A stretch of DNA of 50,296 nucleotides, taken from the NCBI GenBank assembly GCA_049999765.1, contig JBNGIQ010007680.1:1-50296 (forward strand), in the 5' to 3' direction. Positions 21,828 to 32,053 of this stretch are shown here, piece after piece. The DNA is from Phaeoceros laevis (taxonomy: Eukaryota > Anthocerotophyta > Anthocerotopsida > Notothyladales). The notes under the pieces are model-generated. The model saw only the letters and a list, made by a program, of their open reading frames with translations, searched no databases and had not been told where the DNA came from. The number at the start of each line of letters is the position of its first letter. Position 1 is the stretch's first letter. Made by a program: the position numbers and the translations under genes.

Positions 21828-24332
21828 ATGGGTTGGCGCTATAAGGCGGGTCTTGTGCTTATCGGTTGTGTGGTCTTCATTTGGGTCACATCCGCTGAAG
21901 TCACCCAGGTGATTGTCATGTCCAGCAGGTCTTGGAAATAGTAGGGTACTCCGAAGCGGAGGTTGAGTACCAGGCACCTCTTTGCACTGGTTGCACTGGA
22001 TTTTTTGCTTGATGCATGCACTTGTCCGAATGTTACGAGGTCATGTATACTTAAGATTCAGTGAGTTTGTCTGGCTGCGGATTGCTCGTGTGAGTATGAC
22101 CCCTAACGTCTGATCCGATGTGCCTGTTGAATGCAGAGCATTTTTTTCAAGTATAGGCACCCTTTTGCTCTCACGTATTTGGGAGCTTCTTTGTTGACCA
22201 TATACCTACCAATTGCCTTATTAAAGGATCGGATCTCTGGCTGCTTTCGAAAATCGTTGACTGTGCACAGACGTGACAGCAGCATAGACTTGGAGGGTTA
22301 TTCTACTAGTTTGCCCAGCTCGCCAGTGAAAGCAAATGGTCTTCATCGGATGCAAGGTGATGATGTGCAGCCATTTGTCATCTCCAAAGATGCGGCATTT
22401 GAAATGGCTCAAGAAGAGGAAACTTGTAATTTGATATCAAAAAATGTGGAAGACGGCCGAAAAAGACAAATGAGGGTGGCATCTTGGGAGCTCATGAGAA
22501 TGGGCTTCTGTCTAGCGCCTCTCTGGTTTTTTACAGAGGTACGAGCTCGGCTCTGATTTCAGATATCCTTGGTTGGTGTAGAAGTACTGATCTGTTTACC
22601 TTGGGCAGTCTCAGTTTGACTTACTGAGTGCCTTGTTGCTGCAGTATCTGTCAAACGCTGCTTTGGCTCATACAAGTGTTGCCAGCACAACTATCTTGTC
22701 CTCAACTGCGGGCCTTTTCACTCTGCTGTTTTCAATAATATTAGGTCAAGACACCTTTGACATCGTCAAGGCCATAGCAGTGCTCGTGAGCATCACAGGG
22801 GTTGCTATGACAACTCTTGGGAAGACATGGGCGGCAGACGATGCTCAAGTCAGTCTTCAAGAGTACGTTATTAGTTGGAACCCTCCTGGAACTGTCTGTC
22901 GAGCTTCGAGGTCATATTAGCAAGTACTTACATGTTGTCCATACTAGTGGATTGAGGGAGATGCATGTTTGAGACTAAATATTGTTCCAGGCAACACATA
23001 TTTAGTCATACCTTCCATGTCTTCATGCCTCTGATGCCCCCAGTTGTGAACTGCGACACATGAGTCTGGAAGCCACGGTGGACAACTCATGTGCTGGGCC
23101 AGTTAGATGGGTTTTTTGGTTGTTTAGGTCATGCATTCACATTGGCCATTCAAGTAACGCCCGGCTATGCTGTGCAGTGATGGGCACTCATTACTGGGCG
23201 ATGTTCTGGGTCTTCTCTCAGCTGTATCGTACGGTGTTTTCACAGGTTGGTGCATAAGGTCTGGTTTAATTTAAAATTCTGTTGGGATCATTTCTTGTAG
23301 TGCCTAACCTGTCCAATCTGAACCTAAGGGAGGTGTATGTTGAAACAACTCATGCCGTCAGAACTTTTTTGTCTGAGTGTGGATGGTAAACAGGCTGACT
23401 GTTTCTGGTGCTTTCTGCAGTGTTGCTGAAGAAGCACGCTGGTGAGGAAGGAGGCAATGTGGACATGCAAAAATTATTTGGCTACATTGGCCTCTTCACA
23501 CTCTGCTGTCTCTGGTGGCTAGGTAAGGATTCTACAATGTCATGTCGGAAGGCCATGTATTGATCCACTTCTTGTTTGAGGTACTACTTTCTTGAAGGTG
23601 AAGGTTAAATAGGTGCACTGATATGACGGCTAGTCCTTGGGATAGAAGTAGCGGCATGGGTGTGGCCGAAGCCTTTAGGGTTTTGCAACGTGGTGCTGTG
23701 TTGGTTTTGAGGAGTCCCGTAGCTAAGAAATGAGATACTGTGGCGCTCTTGAACGGCTCTGGATGCATGTCCTGATTGCTGATGCTGCTTCCGTTTTTTT
23801 CTCCGACCACAGTGTGGCCTTTACATTTGCTGGGCTTAGAACCCACTTTCAGCATACCTACTACTGCGAAGCTGGATGAAGTTCTCGTTGCAAATGGGTT
23901 TCTTGGAAGCGTGGTTTCTGATTATTTCTGGTATGCCTCCTGCTGGTATAAGTTTCTGCAGGCTGCTGTGACCCCCAGTCTCCCCTTCTGCTGCCTGCAG
24001 TTTAGTACTTGTCAGAGGTTGCGTCTGATGCCCCTTATGTATGTTAACAGGGCTCTCTCAGTTGTTTGGACGACTCCTCTCGTAGCTACCCTAGGGATGT
24101 CCTTGACTATACCCTTGGCCATGCTAGCCGATGTTGCTGTGCATGGCCGGCACTATTCAGCTATTTATGTCATGGGGTCGATACAGGTAATTGTTTTTCT
24201 ATTGCTCTCGACTACTAGCCTTGATTCAACTACAATGTCTCACTCCTTGCCTGGATTGTCTGTCCACAGGTTTTTGCGGGCTTTGTCATTGCTAATCTTA
24301 CACACGCTTGTTCCCGAAAGATTGGCCTATGA
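21828..24332 (+). CDS. EamA/DMT-superfamily transporter, SLC35F5-like
   Basis: Eight exons join in phase: 21828-21908, 22137-22538, 22645-22862, 23178-23245, 23421-23522, 23813-23930, 24051-24186 and 24270-24332, giving 395 residues. This is a multi-pass membrane protein of the drug/metabolite transporter superfamily, solute carrier 35F group; plant relatives are often annotated thiamine-repressible transport protein-like. Substrate is unknown. Signatures: an N-terminal helix (AGLVLIGCVVFIWVTSAEVT), the EamA core YLSNAALAHTSVASTTILSS, then TAGLFTLLFSIILGQDTF and AVLVSITGVAMTTLGKTWA, and the second-half start LLGDVLGLLSAVSYGVF. A hydrophilic loop of about 75 residues between helices 2 and 3 is typical of SLC35F5. 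It ends HACSRKIGL with no visible sorting motif. Confidence 0.9.
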
Positions 24333-25141
24333 GACCTCGTAACGTGCCCATTCCCTGTTTACCGGTAGACTGGCACATCAATTTGGGGGTGAACCTGTGA
24401 TTTGAAGCGTTGCGGGTATTTGAGATTATAGACATGAGCCTGAATAACTGCTAAGCCGTTTGGGCGAGTTACCGAAAATGGTTTCCAGAAGTCGAGGACG
24501 TGCTTGCTCTCACTATTGACCTCTGCCAATAACTGAACTGAGAACTCATCTTTGCTAGCTGCATCTCCAGGTCCTTAGCCCTCCGAAGAAAATCCGGGGA
24601 CTTGCTTCAGATCTACTAGGCCCGATAAGTTTATCCCGCCCACCTGCAGCCAGGCCCAGCCAGCAGGTGGATGGGATAAAACTGACGGGGCCTAGGAGGG
24701 TGTGCACACATTGTAAGAACCTCCATCCCAACTGCCAGGGCATGCGAACTAGCTTAGCTAGCTCATGCGTTCATGACACTCGCAAGATATGCATTTCTAG
24801 ACACGATCTGCAAAGATAGGAAAAGCAACTAAAGAGAAAAATACTGAGACTAATGACAAGCACCAATCATTTACCAGCCAAGCTCTTGAAGGCGGACAAC
24901 AGACAGCAAGGAAATCATCACAAAACCCCGGTGTCCAAAGCATTCCAGCCCCAGCAGTGTGGCTATGCTAATTCAGGAACAAAGTTTGGAATGAGCTCAA
25001 GGAGTGACCATGGCGATCTGTTTGGAACCGAGGAAAAAATAGTATGAGTGAAACCTCCTCTGGGACGCAACCCAGAGCAACTTTGAGCAAACAGCGCGGC
25101 GCCTAGCTGTAGCTAAGGGCTATCAACTCCCAAGAAGCGTT
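24333..25141. other. Intergenic between converging transporter and RAF2-like genes
   Basis: It holds the transporter 3' UTR and a foldback at 24617-24694. No ORF with family resemblance is seen. Its right boundary is where the duplicated RAF2 3' flank begins. Confidence 0.5.
24617..24694. repeat. Imperfect hairpin with about 31-bp arms
   Basis: Arm 24617-24647 (TAGGCCCGATAAG...CCCACCTGC) pairs with 24663-24694 (GCAGGTGGATGGG...GGGGCCTA) around a 15-base loop, with a few mismatches. It lies about 285 bp past the transporter stop. It could be a small foldback element or a structured 3' UTR. Confidence 0.85.
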
Positions 25142-25736
25142 CAACAGGATGCGCATGAAAGGACATTGAGAAAGTATCGATGTATTTAAAATCTATTATT
25201 AGGGTTCGTGCACAACCTGAACTGCCAAGTTTGCGCCATTCACACTCTGTCACAGGGGTTGTAGTTCCTAGAACGACTCACAGGTACGAAGGTGTGACAA
25301 TAATATGGCGTGTGGTCTCTGGCGGCAACGTGCAGGCAGAGATCATGCCTGAATGGGAGCTCATTGCTCCATTGCCAAGCCTGTAATGAAGTCCTTGGTT
25401 TTGACCCCAGCACCATTCCTTCACCTTTTACAATTAGCTCGTAGTGCTGTACTAGTATGCTGTTGCCAGGAATGACATCCTACACGAATAAAAATAGCAG
25501 CATGGGTAGAGCTCCTCAGTGATTTCAAAAATTGCATACGTCTGAACAATACTGGTGATCAAGAACCTGAGGCAGCTTGGCTGCTTCAAGCTCCTCTGCT
25601 GGGGACTGAGCAACCATCAAATAATTTGCACCCTAGTACACGGAATGCACAGAACCAATGCTAGGCAGTTTTGGAGAACTTCACATCCCTTCGGTTCCCA
25701 AACAAACAAAACCTAGGCCCAGAATTTGTTCTTCTT
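25142..25736. repeat. RAF2-like gene 3' end and downstream flank (copy 2 of dispersed repeat)
   Basis: This segment is the source-like copy of 18614-19095. It contains the last codons and stop of the adjacent RAF2-like gene (minus strand, stop at 25713-25715) and its downstream region. It carries about 100 bp extra near 25280-25395. The two copies lie 6.5 kb apart in direct orientation. Confidence 0.9.
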
Positions 25737-26452
25737 GTAAATGAGATCAGATGTTGGGATGCGATCTATTTTGGCAGCCAGTATGAAGTCATTCTCCGTC
25801 AACCCTCCTGCAACAAAGCCACGGAGACATGGAGGACTTGAGTCGAGCTGGCAAATCCGACAGCTGCAAAAAATGACACAAACCAAATGCAACGCCTACC
25901 CAAAGAGTGTGTCCACACAGAAACTTTGGCTCGGTTCCCCTGCTGCAAGTGAAGATCTGGATGGTGACCTGCGGCCTCCGCTACCTCCGCTATGCGCTTG
26001 AACAGCTCTATTCCAGCAGAAAAGCTCTTGAGTTTCCACTCGCATTCGATACGCAGGCCTCCCTCGTCCACAAGCCTCCAGGCTAGCACCTTACGCAGGA
26101 GCGCCTTGGCGCTGTCCTGAGAGAGAGGTTCGGTGCCTTCAGCTAAAGGAGTGATGGTCCGCTCCGCAAGGCCTAGGAGGTGCGGAGGGATCAAGATGAT
26201 ATGCTCAGTGCTGGCGTTACCCAGCACTCTGTCGCCGAATTTGCTCTCCAGTTCACTAGCCGTGGCATCTCTGGCGCCGAAGTCCCCGAGCTGATTCAAC
26301 GAAGCCCGAACCGCAATGCCCCCCCCGCGTTGGTGCAACCTGGCCCTTGGCGATGCCTGCGAGCAAGCAGGGAGGCAGGCAGGGAGGCAGGCAGGAGTAG
26401 GGTGCCTCAAGGGCGAGGATAAGGCAGAAGCGGTAGCCAAATGCACACCCAT
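25713..26452 (-). CDS. RAF2: RAF2-type plastid protein of the pterin-4a-carbinolamine dehydratase family
   Basis: Two exons, 25900-26452 and 25713-25807, join in phase over a 92-bp intron to give 215 residues. Homologs in the chloroplast stroma (maize/Arabidopsis RAF2) assist Rubisco assembly; the wider family dehydrates 4a-hydroxytetrahydropterin. The segment LGDFGARDATASELESKFGD followed by RVLGNASTEHIILIP is characteristic of the plastid RAF2 group. The PCD domain (about 120-200) has LLRKVLAWRLVDEGGLRIEC, EVAEAAGHHPDLH and VWTHSLGGLTENDFILAAKI. The PCD signature His-His-Pro (about 163-165) and the later His (about 182) are all present. The first 45 or so residues are Ala/Ser/Pro-rich with a PACLPACLPAC repeat and suit a transit peptide; the ATG at 26450-26452 was chosen for that. 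The final exon overlaps the duplicated segment 25142-25736. Confidence 0.9.
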
Positions 26453-27029
26453 TTGCAAAGCGCTAAAGAGCACATAACTTACTAGCTCCAGTACTAGTAG
26501 TAGCAATTGTCTGATGAATATCTTTGCTGTTGCGTGGAATTTTGCAAATTTTCGAAGGGGAATATTGAGCCTGACTGCATTCACTCGAGCTAAAGGGTGC
26601 TGCTGTCCATACATGTGCAGTGTGCAGAGCAATGGCGTGCACCGCTACAACCTTATAATACTTGATGACAAGAGATACTGCCACCTCCATGTGATCAAGT
26701 CTGATGCCGTGCAAAACCTCTCTTCTATTTCAATTTCTTGCTTGCAATTGTCTACCGTTGGTTTCTCACAAATTCATTGCTGGAGGCCAGAGATTCAAGA
26801 GACAATTATCCATGATGATTTTATACCCCTGGCATCCACCAGCAATTTGACCTGCACAAATTCAGATTCCACAAACTCTCAGTTCACCGCAATCCCTCCC
26901 TCCCGAGGACGCAATATTCAGGTGCATCCTTCCAACATGAGAAGCGTGACTCTGCAATGCCATAATTGCTCAAGAGAGTAGAAAGCTCAACCTTCCCCTT
27001 CGCATTCACCACTGCACTAGCACTTGGCA
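26453..27029. other. Divergent intergenic region between RAF2-like and dirigent genes
   Basis: Transcription diverges from here: the RAF2-like gene to the left, the dirigent remnant to the right. It should hold both promoters. I see no distinctive motif and no further ORF with family resemblance. Confidence 0.4.
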
Positions 27030-27684
27030 ATGGTTTTCGCAACTGTTACCGAATCTATGGCTTCCAAGTTCTGGTGTGTGGTTCTTGCCTTCTCTGTAGT
27101 ACTGGTAGCCCGTGTGCTGGTAGAGGGCCAGCCAAGGCGCCCCGGTCGCGAGCCCTTCTACTGGTTTGAATTCTACCAGCAGTTCCTGCTAGAGGGTAGC
27201 GACACACCTAGTCAGTACACGGTGACCCAGCCCTTCGGCCCGAATCGTCTGGGCGAGATGGATGTCTTTGACGCCGCCATCACAGCAGGAGTGGAGCTCA
27301 ACTCCACCCAGATCTCAGCTGAGGAGCGCAACTCACGGTGTTGTGATCTACAATGACGTGGAGCGCCCGGCGTGGGAGAACATCTGGACTGCCGTTTTCA
27401 ACGAGAAAAGCGCAACAGCACCTTCGTTTTTCGAGGATACGATCACCTTTCTCGTTGAAAACGGCAGTCCACATGTATTACCCCAACAGCACCACCGTCG
27501 TTTTTCGAGGATACGAGCTTTCGACCGACGTTGCCAACCCGACACCTCGACGTACGCTGTTGTGGGAGGAACTGGCGTTTCCCGCTGTGCAAAAGGCACT
27601 GTTTACGAGGAAGTTGTTTCTGTTACGGGTGAGTTACAGACTATTCACAATATAGTGCAGATCTTTCTGAGCTGCGATCGGTGA
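27030..27684 (+). pseudogene. Dirigent protein gene, broken by frameshifts and a local inverted duplication
   Basis: Dirigent proteins are secreted beta-barrels that steer coupling of phenoxy radicals to lignans and related phenolics. The N-terminus is a signal peptide (MASKFWCVVLAFSVVLVARV from 27057, with a further ATG at 27030), then FGPNRLGEMDVFDAAITAGV and ELNSTQ, the first dirigent strand. Later blocks are VVIYNDVERPAWENIWTAVF, STTVVFRGYELSTDV and TYAVVGGTGV followed by AKGTVYEEVVSVTG, all dirigent hallmarks but in different frames. Shifts lie near 27325-27345, within 27409-27490 and near 27530-27540. The middle break coincides with a 24-bp inverted repeat and a 19-bp direct repeat. As read it cannot make a full protein; consensus errors are the alternative. 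Confidence 0.8.
27385..27516. repeat. Perfect 24-bp inverted repeat with nested 19-bp direct repeat inside the dirigent remnant
   Basis: The 24-mer at 27385-27408 (TGGACTGCCGTTTTCAACGA, continuing GAAA) is the exact reverse complement of 27448-27471, with a 39-bp spacer. The 19-mer TCGTTTTTCGAGGATACGA occurs at 27424-27442 and again at 27498-27516. This mix of inverted and direct copies is the mark of a template-switch event. Confidence 0.97.
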
Positions 27685-27723
27685 AATAGACAAATGGGCA
27701 GCTAGACTAGTCTAAGACTCTAA

Positions 27724-30700
27724 TTACGTACAAAATAAACTTAATGCTGATCTGTGAAATACGAGCTCACTATCCCCTGGTTGGTGGGTCTGCAATTGAG
27801 CTTCCGGCTCCTTCTGTGGTCCTGCTACTACTCTCAGCCTCTCCACTTGTTCCCACATTCCTGCCTGACCATGAATGTTGGAAGCATGAGCAGCAGAGGA
27901 CTTGGGCTGGAGGTTCACTGCACTATCAAAAGCACGCTTTCCCAGCACGACATTGCCGTGCTTCCTGCACGCATTGAGTAGGCACTTCCAGAGGGACATG
28001 TCAGGTTGCATTGGCATTTTGGACAGCAAGTCCTCCACAGCAGAGAAGAGCCCTGCACGGCCCAGCAGGTCGACCACGGCGACGTAGTGCTCGATCTCTG
28101 GAGAAATGCCGTGATCCCGTTCCATGGATTCCAACAAGTCCACACCTCTGTCCACCAGTCCAGCGTGGCTGCATGAAGAGAGAACTGAGAGGAATGTGAC
28201 TGCATCTGGCTGCACATGGGCTTGCAGCATTTCCTCGAAGCACAGCAGGCTGGTCTTGTGGTTTCCATTGCGAGTGTAACCTGCGATGAGCTCATTCCAG
28301 GACACCACGTTCGGCTGGGGCAGTGCAGCAAACACAGCCTTGGCATCCTCCATTCTTGCACACTTTCCGTAAGCTTGGATGAGTGCGTTGGCCAAGTGGA
28401 GGTTCCTGGTGGAGATGATATAGCTGTGCATCTGCATGCATGTACTCAGGGCTCCTGCATTGCCACATGCTTGCAGCACACAGACCAGTGTGGTATCATC
28501 CGGGCGGACACCTTCCGCTGCCATTTGCCCATAAAGCTGTAGCACCATGTCACTTTGGCTGTGGCGGGCATATGCCGACAGCATTGCATTCCAAGTCACA
28601 ACATCCCGATTGGTCAGTCCATCAAACGCAACCCGGGCATCCACCATACTCCCACATTTGCCGTACAGGCTAACGAGGGTGTTGGCCACAAATACATCTG
28701 ATTCAAACCCGTAACTATGAGCTTCCGCATGTACAGCCTTCCCTATCTTCAGAGACTCCACTTTGAGCCATTCCCCATCCACAAAGACAGTAGCTTCCTG
28801 TTCAGCAATGCTGCAACATGCCTGAAGGACGCTAACAAAGGTTCGATCATCTGGACTAACTGCTTCCACTCGCATTTCCTCATACAGGTCTAGAGCCAGC
28901 GCCCCTTGGCCTTGCTGTGAGTACCCTGCAAGCATAGCATTCCATGCCACTACATCTCGATGTGACAGCCCATCAAACACAAGGTGAGCACATCTGATGC
29001 TCCCACACTTGCCATACATACTGACGAGGGCATAACCCACATACACATCTGAGCAGCACCCCCTCCTTCTGGCTTCAGCATGGATTGCAGTGCCCTGTTG
29101 TAGAGACTCCACTCTCAGCAGTTCCCCATTGACCGACACAATATCTTCCTTCTCTGCGAGGCTCCCGCAAGCCTGGAGTGTGCTGACAAAAGTCCAATTA
29201 TTTGGACTGACACCCTGTTTTTGCATCTCCTCATAAACATGCAACGCCTCTCCTCCTAGGTCCTGCTGAACGTATGCAACGTGTATTGCTGTCCATGATA
29301 CCACGTCTGGATGGAGTAACCCATCAAACACAATCTCTGCATCCGTAGTGCTCCCACACTTTCCATAGGTGTTGATCATGCTGCTGCCAACAAAGCTGTC
29401 ATCTTCGCCCCTCTTCTTGGCTTCAGCATGAATCGCCTTTGCCTTCTGCAAAGCCTCTGGTTTGAGCCACTGGCCATCTACAAGGACAAAATCTTCCTTT
29501 TCTGCCAGGATGCAACATGCTTGGAGCACACTGACGACTGTTCGGGCATTGGGAATGACTCCTTCAATACGCATTTGTTCGTACAAGTGCAAAGCCTTTT
29601 CTGCCTGGCTCCGCTGAACATATGATGCCACCATCATTGTCCATAACACCACATTTCGGGTGGATAGCCTGTCAAACACGGCCTGTGCATCAGCAATGCT
29701 ACCACATTTTGCGTACATACTCACGAGACTGCTGCCAATGAACACATCTGAGTCGAAGCCCCTTTGCTGGGACTCGGCATGTATTGCCTTCCCCCTCTGC
29801 ATAGACTCTACTTTAAGCAATGCTCCACCTACAAGAACAGCGTCTTCCTTTTCTGCGAGGCTACCACATGCTTGGATGGCACTGACAAATGTCCAATCAT
29901 TTGGACTAACCCCTTCCTCTTGCATTCCTTGAAAAAGATGCAGGACCATTTTGCCATGTCCCTGCTGGGCACATCCTGTAAGCATGGTTGTCCATGACAC
30001 CACGTCCCGCTGAGACAACCCATCAAAAACGGTATGTGCATCCGTCATGCTTCCGCACTTTGCATACATGTCCACCAGACTTGTGCCCACAAACAAGTCA
30101 GACTCGCAACCATATTTCACCGCGTCAGCATGAATGCACTTCCCCTTTTCCAGATTGCCTAGAGTCCCACAAGCTTTGAGTATGCTGGCAATAGTATATT
30201 CATTTGGATGCACACCTTCTTCTACCATACAGCTATACATTCTCAGCGCCTCCTTACATTGTCCACCCTGGATGAACCCAGATATCACAGCTGTCCAGGA
30301 GACAACAGTTCTCTTCGGTAGCTTATGAAATAACTGGAGACCATCTTCAAGACCACCACACTTAACCAACATACTCACAACAGTTTCACCAAGATGCTTG
30401 GAGAGTTCCAACCCGTCTTTAGCCAAATCAGCATACACTCGCCTGGCCTGAGACAAAGACTTGCTTTTAATGCATGCCTTCAGGAGCGACTTGTACCTTG
30501 ACACCAAAAATCCGGTTTTCTGGGGGAATGGACTTCGCACGTTGAAACTCGGTACAAATGTGCCACCAACTGAAGACCCTTCAAGCCCGCCAGGGCCATG
30601 CTGCAGCTGGGCATCCGAGGTGTGCAACTGAGAATCGAACACCAGATAATTTACCGGGTGATGTGCAGACTGCCTGTTCTTTGATTGTGGTTCCTGAGCA

Positions 30701-31404
30701 TGAATCGGAAACAATCAGACACGGTGGTAGCTGCTAAACAAACATAACTGAGCAACTAAGATATTGCTGCTTAGAATGAGAAATTGCCGGTATTGTTCAG
30801 CCTGTTTTTGACCATTCTGAGAAGTCGGAAAAAGAAACCCGCCCGAGCTGCATTGGATGTCCTCAAGGAATTCGCTTGGACAGGCTTGTTACCTTATCAG
30901 TTGGTACTGAAGAGCGATCAGACGACATATGCAGGCCCCCGATGCCTGTCTGTAACTCAGCATCCACGCTCGCTAGCTGAAGAACAAACCGCAAAGGCTT
31001 TGACTGGTTTCTCACCCAGGGTCTCTTTCTTGACCCTTTAGACTTGAAAAGGTCGCTCGCCTGCATGAAAAAAAATTCTAGAGTCAAAACGGGGTACACT
31101 GAAACAAGCTCACGCAAGCATCCATAGCTTCCTGGGCAAGGATATGAAGTGCTTGCCTTGACCAGCCTACTGTCCCACCAAGACGAGGTCGTCGGGAAGA
31201 GGTTTCCCCGCAGCTGGTCTTGGTGCTTTGCCAGGTTAGGACAGAGATATATCTCGGAATGGCAATGGCTTCTTGTGGAAGATGTACTAACAGATTCAAA
31301 ATGGCACATCCAGCTTGGTGCAGGCTCCGAGCGTTGACACAATCCCAATCCCGCCATGGATCGTGATCAGAACTACTGCCACTGACGTGCAATGCCATAA
31401 GCAT
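27724..31404 (-). CDS. PLS-class pentatricopeptide repeat (PPR) protein with repeated L-module insertions
   Basis: The main exon, 27724-30693, encodes about 990 residues of PPR repeats, sequence-specific organellar RNA-binding modules. About six copies of the cycle 'GKAIHAEA..GF..DVFVGSSLVSMYAKCGS', 'VFD.L..RDVVSWTAM' and 'EGV.PN..TFVS.LQAC' are visible. Four modules carry a 15-20 residue insertion of the type SLAEKEDAVLVGGALLKVES. The C-terminus has a weakened E domain (LLNACRKHGNVVLGKRAFDS) and no DYW deaminase. The main frame has no ATG before the repeats; a strong acceptor at 30693/30694 suggests 5' exons. Two fit in phase: 31114-31404 (ATG at 31404) and 30893-31060, giving 1142 residues in all. 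Those two are tentative; the PPR exon is certain. Confidence 0.85.
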
Positions 31405-32053
31405 CTTGGATCATGCACAGGAGTAGATACAACACTTCAGGAGGTGCTGCAACCAGCTCTGCTGTTGAAGATGTCTGTCAACAGAGCATGTCGGCAATTG
31501 AGGACGATACTCTTGTTCACCAGAGGCCCTCCAGGAGTGTACACCATTGTGACCGAGGAACAGCGAACGGATAACAGTCTATATACAAACTCTCGACCAG
31601 AAGTTACTCGATAGTCGATCCGAATCGTTTTGCACTGTTACACTGCTGCACTTCGTGAAGCTGTTGCATGGCTCGATTTTCATTGTCGTTGGCGCGTTGC
31701 ATTGCCTGACCCACTTGCCATGTCGTTTGTGGTAGGATTGGTATCCAGATCCTGACTATAGTTAGGGTCAATGAGCGATTTTACACATCGCTCATTGACC
31801 CTAACTATCTAGGATAAAATCGCACTTTGACTGACTATAATCCTTTTCTTACTGCCCGCTCGACGATAATTTGTAGTCCTTCATTTCAAGTTTGACCGTT
31901 CTCCAGTTGTCTGATTCTATCGTCACTTAGCTGACAAATGATGGTCCTATTCCTGTTCTGAAACAATAGCTGTCAATTTTCGTTGCTTGTCAAATCAGTG
32001 CTGTCACTTGGCAGTTCGCCCCAGTTTATGGATCTGAAAAGTTGGTGGTGAAT
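31405..32053. other. Intergenic between PPR promoter side and FKGP 3' end; contains a perfect hairpin
   Basis: No supported gene. It should contain the PPR promoter and the FKGP 3' UTR. A 22-bp perfect stem-loop lies at 31758-31808. Confidence 0.5.
31758..31808. repeat. Perfect hairpin: 22-bp arms, 7-base loop
   Basis: ATAGTTAGGGTCAATGAGCG plus AT (31758-31779) is the exact reverse complement of 31787-31808, with loop TTTACAC. It is about 245 bp downstream of the FKGP stop on that gene's strand. It could be a small foldback element, a structured 3' UTR, or a small-RNA-like hairpin. Confidence 0.97.

Noticed and set aside
30784-31614. Plus-strand ORFs opposite the proposed PPR 5' exons
   Set aside because: Short, no family resemblance, no splice support.
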